Part shown: one piece after another, positions 17,631-25,358 of the stretch | Position numbering within the stretch: the first letter of the stretch is position 1 | How the letters are laid out: each line of letters opens with the position of its first letter | Assembly: GCF_040448305.1 (NCBI RefSeq) | Contig: NZ_CP148752.1 | Span: 2,356,001 to 2,420,000, forward strand | Length of the DNA: 64,000 nt | DNA from: Pseudomonas fluorescens | GTDB taxonomy: Bacteria; Pseudomonadota; Gammaproteobacteria; Pseudomonadales; Pseudomonadaceae | Direction: 5' to 3' | Notes under the pieces: generated by a model | The model's input: the letters and a program-made list of their open reading frames with translations, nothing else | What the model was told of the DNA's origin: nothing | Database searches by the model: none | Program-made: the position numbers and the translations under genes

Positions 17631-18338
17631 TTATTTGACGACGTAGAACTTGCGTACATAGGCGCTGCTCTTCCAGGCGCATGGGGCGCCTCGGGGCACG
17701 AACACCGTATCGCCACTGTTGACCGTCAGATGAGTTCCGTCTGCCACCTGGAGGGTGACGCTACCTTCGAGCAAGTGCATCAGTTCATGCAGCATGTGCG
17801 GCCTCGCCCTGCGGGTATACGGTGTCGAGTCCCAGACGCCGATGCGCAGGTTGGTCGCTTCTTCGACAAACAAATTGTGCGAGCGACATTGCGGTGCCGG
17901 ACTTAGCAGAATTTCTGCATCCGGTGCTGCCGAAGCAGAGAGCAGGGTTTGCTGGGGTAGAGGCGTTAAGCTGGGATTGCATACCTCAACGGGCTGTGTA
18001 TCGGCGCAGAATGCCCAGAGAGAGTCGGGTTGCGCATCGATCTGAATCGATGTTCCCCGGGCAATCACGGCGCTGTCGCCGGGATTGAGTTGGAGCGTGT
18101 CATCCTGGCTCTGCAGGATGACTTGTCCCGCGTGCACCACGATCATTTCGCTGTAGGGATATTCATCGACGCTGAATTGTCCGCTCGCCTGGACCACGCC
18201 GGCAGCAATGTCATCCGGTCCGACATAAGCAAGATGCCTGTCGAAAGGATCATTTGCCCCTAACGAACCGGGGGTGAATTTTGTTAGAACGGGACTGCCG
18301 TCGGCGTGTGCCAGCAGCACTGCAGTGGGCTCTTGCAT
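17631..18338 (-). CDS. Bicupin (two cupin domains, cupin_3/DUF861-like)
   Basis: 235-aa protein with two cupin barrels. Domain 1, about residues 40-100, includes VHAGQVILQSQDDTLQLNPGD. Domain 2, about 155-235, includes LHELMHLLEGSVTLQVADG and NSGDTVFVPRGAPCAWKS. Such proteins bind a metal or small molecule and often act in amino-acid or ureide catabolism. It lies 84 bp upstream of the TatA-like gene and 57 bp downstream of the GNAT gene, all on the minus strand, suggesting an operon. Specific reaction unknown. Confidence 0.8.
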   Translation of the reverse strand: MQEPTAVLLAHADGSPVLTKFTPGSLGANDPFDRHLAYVGPDDIAAGVVQASGQFSVDEYPYSEMIVVHAGQVILQSQDDTLQLNPGDSAVIARGTSIQIDAQPDSLWAFCADTQPVEVCNPSLTPLPQQTLLSASAAPDAEILLSPAPQCRSHNLFVEEATNLRIGVWDSTPYTRRARPHMLHELMHLLEGSVTLQVADGTHLTVNSGDTVFVPRGAPCAWKSSAYVRKFYVVK

Positions 18339-18395
18339 GAAGGAGTTTCTCCAGGAAAATGCGTCGTGTAGCGTTGAATGGATCTAAGGGGTTTG

Positions 18396-19253
18396 TTAGC
18401 CGATGGCCTGAGTCACCAGCGCAAACTGGCGCACTGCGCCGATAGCCTGCGGTGGGGTACCACGAGCCATTTGCGCAACGGTGTCGACCTGCTTCAGCCC
18501 GGCTTCTTCCAGCCAAGGGGCCAGTCCGCTATCGGACGGTATATCCATGCGCACGAATGCGTCCGGCACTTGGGCCAACAACACCGCGATCAAGTGCTTG
18601 GCCTGCTCTGGACTTTCCGCGATGACCGGGCCGATGCAGCGACCACGGCCGAATGGGCGCAGCATGGCGAAGGCGCGTAGCTGACCCTCGCGCTCGATAC
18701 CGACCGAGTGTTCGACAACATCGAATAGATCATTGAGCACGGCGTGTCTGTTCAGGCCGCTGCCGGCGTTGGCCAGTTCGATTTGATCGCTTCGATCGGC
18801 TTCGGTCAGCGGGCGGCAGTGCTCACCGGCTGGCAGATCATTTGGTACTGGAGACAGCGCATGCCCCTGATGTTGTTGAATATGTCCAAAGTCAATGAAT
18901 CCCTGGCTGGCATAAAGTGGGGCACCGGCTAGCGTCGCATTGAGCATGGCGGTACGTGATCCGCAAGCCTCAAGTGCCAGTTCCATCAGCTTGCGACCTA
19001 TACCCTGGCCCTGGTACTCATCACTGACGATCACCAGGCCGATAGTGGCGTAATCTCCCTGCGCACAGGTGAACGCGGTACCTATCAGGCGACCTCCATC
19101 TTCTACGACAAAACCCTGCGCGATGCGCTGCAACATGGCCCATTCCTCCAGGCGGTGGGGCCATTTCAGCTGTACGGACAAGGCGTGGGCCAACGGCACA
19201 TCGGCCGGGGTCATGGGGCGATAGCTATACGCAGGGCGTTGCGAGTTGGACAT
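18396..19253 (-). CDS. Tandem GNAT-family N-acetyltransferase
   Basis: 285-aa protein. The N-terminal GNAT domain shows the acetyl-CoA motif VSDEYQGQGIGRKLMELAL near residues 75-95. The C-terminal half (about 155-285) resembles the acetyltransf_18/YitH-type second domain. The start at 19253 (MSNSQRP) has CGGAGA seven bases upstream; the open frame extends 32 codons further without a ribosome site. It is probably the first gene of the group running to the class V aminotransferase. A 97-bp element shared with the oprD promoter region lies 77 bp upstream. Confidence 0.82.
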   Translation of the reverse strand: MSNSQRPAYSYRPMTPADVPLAHALSVQLKWPHRLEEWAMLQRIAQGFVVEDGGRLIGTAFTCAQGDYATIGLVIVSDEYQGQGIGRKLMELALEACGSRTAMLNATLAGAPLYASQGFIDFGHIQQHQGHALSPVPNDLPAGEHCRPLTEADRSDQIELANAGSGLNRHAVLNDLFDVVEHSVGIEREGQLRAFAMLRPFGRGRCIGPVIAESPEQAKHLIAVLLAQVPDAFVRMDIPSDSGLAPWLEEAGLKQVDTVAQMARGTPPQAIGAVRQFALVTQAIG

Positions 19254-19330
19254 GACAGATCTCCGAATACAGGGAGCGTGGCTGGTCGGATTTCTCCGCG
19301 GAAAGTATTTGTATCTCACCTGCTGCGAGG

Positions 19331-19427
19331 CCTGACAAGAGGCCCCCATTGATTCGGTAGATTCTTAAAGCGGCAGCTCTGTAGGCCACATTTACTGCTC
19401 AAATGAGAAGCAGGATCGGCAGCAAAT
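19331..19427 (-). promoter_or_regulatory. 97-bp regulatory repeat, copy A (upstream of GNAT gene)
   Basis: Aligns without any gap to 21112-21208, with about 62 of 97 bases identical. Best-kept blocks are CCTGACAA, ATTCGGTAGATT, GGCC, TTACTGCTCAA and GATCGGCAGCAAAT, all at identical spacing. It lies 77 bp upstream of the GNAT start and probably carries promoter and regulator sites. Confidence 0.65.
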
Positions 19428-19489
19428 ACTGGATCGGCTTTCAGGATGCAGAGCAAAGCAAAAGGCACTGCTGATGGGGGAAATTGCTT

Positions 19490-19515
19490 AAAAAAAAGGC
19501 GCCCGGATGGGCGCC
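19490..19515 (-). terminator. Rho-independent terminator of the oprD gene
   Basis: GGCGCCC and GGGCGCC form a 7-bp stem (19498-19504 with 19509-19515) with loop GGAT. On the minus strand it is followed by eight T (plus-strand A-run 19490-19497). It sits about 77 bp after the porin stop codon. Confidence 0.88.
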
Positions 19516-19591
19516 TCAAGGCTAAGGGAGCGAGGAGCAGACCTTCAACAAAACCGGCCGGTCCACAGGTAAAACCGGCCAGGACCAAACG

Positions 19592-20932
19592 TTACAGAAT
19601 GCTCAGCGGGTACTCGATGATCAGGCGGACTTCGTCGATATCGCTCTCGAACGAGGTCGCGCGATGCGTAGCCTGGCGCAGGCGGAAGGACAGGTCCTTG
19701 GCGGCCCCTGCCTGGACCACGTATTTGGCTTCCAGGTCACGCTCCCACTCCTTCTGGTCGTCACCCGCCTTGTTGGCATAGGCACCCTTCGGATCGGCCT
19801 TGGTGCCATCGATTTGATCACCTTTGACATAGCGGGCCATGAAACTCAGCCCCGGTATGCCGAATGGAGCCATGTTCAGGTCATAACGAGCCTGGATGGA
19901 GCGCTCGTTGGGGGCGTTGAAGTCGGAGTACTGAATCGAGTTGGCCAGCCAGATCGAGTCCACACCGATGTAGTCGAAATACTCGTCGCCATCGATCTTC
20001 TGATAAGCCAGGGTGAGCTTGTGGGCACCCAAGGAATAGGCTGCCTTCGCCGACCAGCTCGTGGTGTCCAGTTTGCCAGCACGCGCTTCGCCTTGGTCCT
20101 GGGTCTTATAGGCTATCAAGCCAAAATTCAGCGACTGCTGGTCAGCCAGAGGAATCGTATAGGAGGCACTGCCGAAGTGCTGACGCCAGACATTCTCGGC
20201 CTCACTGGTGTACGCCATCAGGCTGAGGTTGTTGTTGACTTTATAGGTGCCGCCAATGAAGTCGACACTGTCAGCTTCGGTCCCTCCGTAAGTGGTGAGC
20301 AGTTTGTCATCGGAGTTGGTCGAATTGCGATTGTTGAATGCGGTGAAGTGGCCAGCCTCGAAAGAAAAGGCGTCGAACTCTTTGCTCGACAGTTGGAAGC
20401 CGGTAGCGGTTTCCGGCAGCAAGCGGTTGTCGCCGGTGGCGAATACCGGAGCGGTGGGGCGTTGTTCACCGTACTTCAGCACGGTGGAGGAAATGCGCAT
20501 CTTCACTGCGCCGCCGATCTCGCCATAGCTATCTGGCACTTCGGCTTCGGCGGTGCGGTTGTTGCTGATGGGCAGCAGGCCGTTGCCGACCCGGCCACGG
20601 CCAGTGTCCAGCTTGACGCCACCGAAGGCGAAGGCATCGGTGCCGAAACCGATGGTGCCCTGGGTGAAACCGGAGGCGAAGTTGAGCATGGCCCCTTGTG
20701 CCCACTCCTCGCGATAGCCATTGCGCTCGCTGGCCGGCTTGGAGCCGTTGGTACCTTGGCTATTGCTGCCGCCATTACGGAAGTCGCGATTCATATAGAA
20801 ATTACGGTTGAGCAAGCCGAGGCTGCTGTCTTCAATGAAGCCATTGGCTTGCTGTTGCTGACCCGCTATTGCCAGTTGCGTGGTAGCGGCAATGACAGCC
20901 AAGGAGAGAGAGCTTAGTTTTGCGATGTTCAT
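19592..20932 (-). CDS. OprD-family outer-membrane porin
   Basis: 446-aa substrate-specific porin. A Sec signal peptide (MNIAKLSSLSLAVIAATTQLAIA) is followed by GFIEDSSLGLLNRNFYMNRDF, a typical OprD opening. The RNGY-EEWAQG stretch follows, and the protein ends with beta-strand patterns and the final segment VRLIIEYPLSIL. OprD-family channels admit amino acids, peptides or aromatic acids. Its terminator lies downstream and a 180-bp leader with a conserved element lies upstream, so it is monocistronic. Which substrate it admits is unknown; neighbours suggest an amino acid. Confidence 0.92.
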   Translation of the reverse strand: MNIAKLSSLSLAVIAATTQLAIAGQQQQANGFIEDSSLGLLNRNFYMNRDFRNGGSNSQGTNGSKPASERNGYREEWAQGAMLNFASGFTQGTIGFGTDAFAFGGVKLDTGRGRVGNGLLPISNNRTAEAEVPDSYGEIGGAVKMRISSTVLKYGEQRPTAPVFATGDNRLLPETATGFQLSSKEFDAFSFEAGHFTAFNNRNSTNSDDKLLTTYGGTEADSVDFIGGTYKVNNNLSLMAYTSEAENVWRQHFGSASYTIPLADQQSLNFGLIAYKTQDQGEARAGKLDTTSWSAKAAYSLGAHKLTLAYQKIDGDEYFDYIGVDSIWLANSIQYSDFNAPNERSIQARYDLNMAPFGIPGLSFMARYVKGDQIDGTKADPKGAYANKAGDDQKEWERDLEAKYVVQAGAAKDLSFRLRQATHRATSFESDIDEVRLIIEYPLSIL

Positions 20933-21111
20933 CGCTTACCCCATTTGATCTTATTAGTGTTGGTTATCTGCGCGGCAGGCGATGCTCTTGCGGCAGGTCA
21001 GGTAAATCACTGCGAAGTAAGCCCGGGAGAGTCCTGTTGATCAGTGCTTTGCAGTGGACTTGACCAGCAGCCGGGGGCCGCAGCGGTGGCTGTATCGCAG
21101 TTACGACGAGA

Positions 21112-21208
21112 CCTGACAATGGGGGGCAGTCAATTCGGTAGATTGCATCAGTTGTGGTTTGACGGGCCGCAATTACTACTCAATCGGGAGGGGAGATCAG
21201 CAGCAAAT
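21112..21208 (-). promoter_or_regulatory. 97-bp regulatory repeat, copy B (upstream of oprD-type gene)
   Basis: Partner of 19331-19427. It lies 179 bp upstream of the porin start on the same strand. Conserved blocks fall at the same offsets (0, +21, +53, +61 and +83), which argues for a duplicated or co-evolved control region rather than chance. Confidence 0.65.
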
Positions 21209-21353
21209 GTCGGCTGATTTTTTGGGGCTGGTATGCGTAGAAACAGAAAATCTGGATGAGTAACAGGTTTGTTTTGTATAGCGCCAGATTTACCTCAGAG
21301 AAGTAAAAAATCTGGCGCCGGTTGGTTGTTACTGGTGAGTTGACAGCCGTTGC

Positions 21354-22280
21354 TCAGTAACTTCGCTCGCGGTCAACCTGGCCAAGCATTGACTCACCGC
21401 GTTGATGTCGGCGGATATTCTCCAGCAACACGCTAAACGCACTTTCCGGTTGGGTCATCGCAGCGATATGCGGTGTCAGCAATATCTGCGGATGGTGCCA
21501 GAAGGGATGGTCCGGCGCCGCCGGCTCCTGTTCCAGTACGTCGAGCACCGCCGCGCTGAGCTGGCCGCTGGCCAAAGCCTCCAGCAGATCCTCTTCTATC
21601 AGGTGCCCACCCCGACCCATGTTGACCAAGGCAGCACCTTTGGGCAGGTGCTGGAACAACTGTCGGTTGAGAATCCCTTTAGTCTGCTCGGTCAATGGCA
21701 GGACACAAAGCACTATGTCGCACTGGCTGAGGAACGCTGGAAGTTGCTCGGCACCCGCAAAGCAGTCCACCCCGGCAATGCGATGCTCACTGCGTGCCCA
21801 GCCTGACAAGTCGAATCCAAAGGTCTGCAAGGTGGCCAGAATCTGTTGAGCCTGCGTGCCGAGCCCCATGACACCTACCCGCCGTTTGGCTGCCGGTTGC
21901 AGCAGGTGAGCCTGCCAGCACCGAGCCATTTGTTGCTGGCGATAACGGAGCATATCCCGGTGCAGGCTGAGCACCGCAAAACTGGCGTACTCGCACATGC
22001 CCCGAGTGATGCTCGGGTCGAGTAAACGTACCACCGGCAGGGTCGTTGGCAGACGGTCAAGGTCAAGTTGGTCGACGCCGGCCGACAAGGCGAACAGTAC
22101 CTGCAGGTTTGGCAACAATGTTTCGAGATCGTCCGGCGCCTGCCAGGCTGCCAGGTAGCGAATATCCTTCGGATCGCCGATGTCCGGCCAGGCACGCCAT
22201 TCGATATCCGGAGCGTGCTCAGCGAATAGGCGCTTCCATTGTTCGCCGCGCACCGGGTCAGCTTTATAGAGCAGGGCCAT
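21354..22280 (-). CDS. D-2-hydroxyacid dehydrogenase, glyoxylate/hydroxypyruvate reductase A type
   Basis: 308-aa NAD(P)-dependent dehydrogenase. The Rossmann motif is VGVMGLGTQAQQILATLQ near residues 135-152. VNMGRGGHLIEEDLL with the substrate-contacting Gly/Arg region follows, and the proton-relay histidine is in LLTPHIAAMTQP. Length and the GWARSEHRI segment resemble GhrA. It would reduce glyoxylate, hydroxypyruvate or another 2-oxo acid. It is transcribed divergently from the GabT-like gene, with 287 bp between the starts, so shared control is likely. Confidence 0.87.
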   Translation of the reverse strand: MALLYKADPVRGEQWKRLFAEHAPDIEWRAWPDIGDPKDIRYLAAWQAPDDLETLLPNLQVLFALSAGVDQLDLDRLPTTLPVVRLLDPSITRGMCEYASFAVLSLHRDMLRYRQQQMARCWQAHLLQPAAKRRVGVMGLGTQAQQILATLQTFGFDLSGWARSEHRIAGVDCFAGAEQLPAFLSQCDIVLCVLPLTEQTKGILNRQLFQHLPKGAALVNMGRGGHLIEEDLLEALASGQLSAAVLDVLEQEPAAPDHPFWHHPQILLTPHIAAMTQPESAFSVLLENIRRHQRGESMLGQVDRERSY

Positions 22281-22567
22281 GGGTAACTTCTCGCTTTAGA
22301 TTGGGAGTATCCAGCATGCCCGAGTGGCAGAGCAGGATATGTCGAAAGAATCTGCGTAAACGCATAACGTTGCGATGTATGGGGCGCATGTCGGCAGATT
22401 CCATGGGCGCTGGCTACAGCTGAAGGATTCTGCTGTTTACCAGGGTGAAAACAGTCGATCCGAATTTCTCAGAGGCCAAGTTCGGCTTAGACAATTGCGT
22501 CGAAAGCTTAACCTTTGGAACACATCGCAGCCGTTTCCCGGTTGCCAGGTTCACTATGGGAGATGCC

Positions 22568-23860
22568 ATGAACAGTAAAGTCGAAGAAACCCCGAGTTTG
22601 CTCCGTCAGCGCGATCAATTCGTGCCACGGGGTTTGGTCACGGCACACCCGCTGGTCATCGACCGGGCCCAGGGTTCTGAAGTGTGGGACGTGGACGGGA
22701 CGCGCTACCTGGACTTCGTCGGCGGCATTGGCGTTTTGAACATCGGTCACAATCACCCGAAGGTGGTCGCGGCAGTGCAGACCCAATTGCAAAAGATCAG
22801 CCATGCTTGCTTCCAGGTGGTGGCCTACAAACCCTACATAGACCTGGTACAGCGTTTGTGCGAGTTGGTGGGTGGCCAAGAAGCCTACAAGGCGGCGTTG
22901 TTTACTTCCGGTGCAGAGGCGGTAGAGAACGCGGTGAAGATCGCCCGCGCGCATACCAATCGTTCAGCCGTTATCTCCTTTCGTGGCGGTTTCCATGGGC
23001 GTACTTTACTGGGTACGACCCTGACTGGCATGAGCCAACCCTACAAGCAGAACTTTGGGCCCTTCGCTCCCGAAGTCTTCCATACCCCATACCCTAACGC
23101 CTATCGTGGTTTCAGCAGTGAGATGGCGCTGCAAGCTCTGAACGAATTGCTGGCGACCCAAGTCGCTCCGGATCGAGTAGCTGCGATCATCATCGAGCCG
23201 GTGCAGGGCGACGGAGGCTTCCTTTCCGCGCCGCCGGAATTTCTCCAGGCGCTGCGGGCTCTGACCGAACAACATGGCATCGTGCTCATTCTCGATGAAA
23301 TTCAGACCGGTTTCGGCCGGACCGGCAAATGGTTCGGTTTTCAGCACGCAGGGATTCAGCCGGATCTGGTCACCGTCGCGAAGAGTCTTGCAGGTGGTTT
23401 GCCAATATCGGGCGTGGTAGGTCGTGCGCACATCATGGACGCGCCATTACCCGGTGGTCTCGGCGGTACCTACGGCGGTAACGCCCTGGCTTGTGCGGCT
23501 GCGTTGGCGGTGATCGAAACTTACGAGCAGGATCAGCTGCTCGAGCGTGGTGAGGTATTGGGCGAGCGGCTGCGTCAGGGCCTTCTGCGCTTGCAGGCAC
23601 GTCACCCTCGTATTGGTGACGTGCGCGGCACCGGCTTCATGCTGGCAATCGAATTGATCAAAGACGATGAGGCCCGCAGCCCCGATGCAGAGCTCACCCA
23701 ACAACTGATCGATCAGGCCAGGATTGGCGGGCTGTTGGTGATCAAATGCGGGGTGTACCGAAATGTGCTGCGCTTCCTGGCTCCTCTGGTAACCGAAGAA
23801 AATCAGATCGACGAAGCGCTGACAATTCTTGAAGCGGCATTGTTGCGAGTGTTGGATTAA
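22568..23860 (+). CDS. gabT: 4-aminobutyrate-type aminotransferase (class III)
   Basis: 430-aa PLP enzyme. FTSGAEAVENAVKIAR is the cofactor phosphate region, LILDEIQTGFGRTGKW holds the Asp that contacts the pyridine, and K272 in VAKSLAGG is the Schiff-base lysine. The sequence fits GabT/DavT-like enzymes, which transfer the amino group from 4-aminobutyrate or 5-aminovalerate to 2-oxoglutarate. The ATG at 22568 is preferred because GGGAG lies just upstream; the frame is open 41 codons earlier. An HAD gene and an Lrp regulator follow on the same strand. Confidence 0.87.
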   Translation: MNSKVEETPSLLRQRDQFVPRGLVTAHPLVIDRAQGSEVWDVDGTRYLDFVGGIGVLNIGHNHPKVVAAVQTQLQKISHACFQVVAYKPYIDLVQRLCELVGGQEAYKAALFTSGAEAVENAVKIARAHTNRSAVISFRGGFHGRTLLGTTLTGMSQPYKQNFGPFAPEVFHTPYPNAYRGFSSEMALQALNELLATQVAPDRVAAIIIEPVQGDGGFLSAPPEFLQALRALTEQHGIVLILDEIQTGFGRTGKWFGFQHAGIQPDLVTVAKSLAGGLPISGVVGRAHIMDAPLPGGLGGTYGGNALACAAALAVIETYEQDQLLERGEVLGERLRQGLLRLQARHPRIGDVRGTGFMLAIELIKDDEARSPDAELTQQLIDQARIGGLLVIKCGVYRNVLRFLAPLVTEENQIDEALTILEAALLRVLD

Positions 23861-23953
23861 TCTCAGGTCTCGGTTGGCGCAATGTAGCAATGCGCCGACC
23901 GAGGGCATTTAGAGCACATGGATTGATGAATGCATCATGGGAGGCTACACACC

Positions 23954-24610
23954 ATGTACCTGACTGATTATCGTGCACTGCTGATCGATTGCGACGAAGT
24001 CCTGGTCGATCGGGATTCCGGTATCTGGACGGCCCTGCAACCTTTGCTCGAAAACCATCCGGGCATGCCAGGCAGGGAAGAGGTATTGGCTGAGTTTGAC
24101 GAGGCGGTGCACACGCTCTATCCACGTTTTTCCGAGCTGGGCTTCAGTGGCTTATTGTGCTTTGCCCATCGCCAGCTGGCAGAGCGTTTTGGGCTCAAGG
24201 CCAGTTGGGAAGAGGGCATGAGTTTCGCCCGTTCGGCATGCAACTGGTCGCTGTTCGAGGACGCGCCCGGTGCCATGTTGTATCTGCGCAAATTCTATCG
24301 GCTGCTGGTGTACTGCGATCGAGATGCCGAGGATCGCGAACAGCTCTGCGAGCGTTTGGGGATTGTGCCCGAAGACCTGCATTCCCGAGCCAGTAATCCA
24401 TTGGAGGACAGCGAGTGGTTGCTGGCCAACAACCTGGAGCCCAAAAATATTCTGCAGGTTTCCAGACCTCCTGCGCAGCCGCCAAAATCGGCTGGTTTGT
24501 GCCTGATCCGCCGTAGCCATGAGAATTATACTCAGGAATATTCCGCAGATTTTTACATCACAAGCATGGCCGACCTGGTCGCTCAGCATCAGCTATCTTT
24601 GCGACGTTGA
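23954..24610 (+). CDS. HAD-superfamily hydrolase
   Basis: 218-aa protein. The N-terminal LLIDCDEVLVDRDSG gives the nucleophile Asp and the +2 Asp of the HAD fold. The cap region spans residues 20-95, motif II is in LLVYCDRDAED, and the last motif is degenerate (LANNLEPKNILQVS). The ATG at 23954 has GGGAGG ten bases upstream. It lies between gabT and an Lrp-type regulator, so it may act on a phosphorylated or halogenated intermediate of that pathway; no substrate can be read from the sequence. Confidence 0.75.
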   Translation: MYLTDYRALLIDCDEVLVDRDSGIWTALQPLLENHPGMPGREEVLAEFDEAVHTLYPRFSELGFSGLLCFAHRQLAERFGLKASWEEGMSFARSACNWSLFEDAPGAMLYLRKFYRLLVYCDRDAEDREQLCERLGIVPEDLHSRASNPLEDSEWLLANNLEPKNILQVSRPPAQPPKSAGLCLIRRSHENYTQEYSADFYITSMADLVAQHQLSLRR

Positions 24611-24657
24611 GTTTGCTAAAACCACTGTCTATCTGAACGGCAATCAAGAGGTACCCG

Positions 24658-25146
24658 ATGGAAGGTTTAATTAAACTAGACCGAATTGATATCAGTATCC
24701 TGGTTGAGCTTCAAAAAGACGGTCGGATGACCAACGTCAGTCTGGCCGATGCGGTGGGTCTGTCATCCAGTCCATGCTTGCAGCGGGTAAAGCGACTTGA
24801 ATCGGCCGGCTATATTTCCGGGTATAGAGCTCATCTAAACCTTGCCAAGATCACCGACTCGGTCACGGTATTTACTGAAATCACGCTCAGCGACCATAAA
24901 CGGGAGGACTTCGCCAAGTTCGAGTCCAATATTCGTTTGGTCGATGAGGTACTGGAGTGCCATTTAGTCAGTGGTGGTTACGATTACCTGGTGCGCTTCA
25001 TGACCTGCAGTATTCAGCATTATCAGGAAGTGATGGAAGGGCTGCTGGACAAGAATATCGGTATTTCCAAGTACTTCAGTTACATCGTCATTAAATCCCC
25101 AGTACTTAAAGATGGGGTCCCGCTACGTAGGCTATTGCGTCACTGA
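24658..25146 (+). CDS. Lrp/AsnC-family transcriptional regulator
   Basis: 162-aa regulator. The N-terminal winged helix-turn-helix is at residues 6-55 (LDRIDISILVELQKDGRMTN, then SLADAVGLSSSPCLQRVKRL). The C-terminal RAM ligand-binding domain includes VLECHLVSGGYDYLVRFMT. It most likely responds to an amino acid and controls the neighbouring aminotransferase genes. The 48-bp gap from the HAD gene has AAGAGG just before its start. Confidence 0.92.
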   Translation: MEGLIKLDRIDISILVELQKDGRMTNVSLADAVGLSSSPCLQRVKRLESAGYISGYRAHLNLAKITDSVTVFTEITLSDHKREDFAKFESNIRLVDEVLECHLVSGGYDYLVRFMTCSIQHYQEVMEGLLDKNIGISKYFSYIVIKSPVLKDGVPLRRLLRH

Positions 25147-25325
25147 TGTCACCCAGAGCAATGGGATCAGACGAAGTTAGAAACAGTACGAAGTCCAAAT
25201 CCATGTTGCTCAGCCACTTCCGGATATGACTTGTCGTTAAAAGAGCACAACACCATCACGGGTTGGCTTGAGACGTCGGCTGTAGCGCTTGCGAGCCGAG
25301 CACGATTAATCAGTGAAAAACAATT

Positions 25326-25337
25326 AACAAAAACAAC
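25326..25337 (+). promoter_or_regulatory. CA-rich site in acsA leader (possible Hfq/Crc target)
   Basis: AACAAAAACAAC lies 22-33 bases before the acsA ATG, just upstream of the GAGGTAAG ribosome site. AACAANAA-type A-rich tracts at such positions are typical Hfq/Crc catabolite-repression targets in Pseudomonas. This is a sequence match only. Confidence 0.4.
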
Positions 25338-25358
25338 TATTCCACCGAGGTAAGAAAG

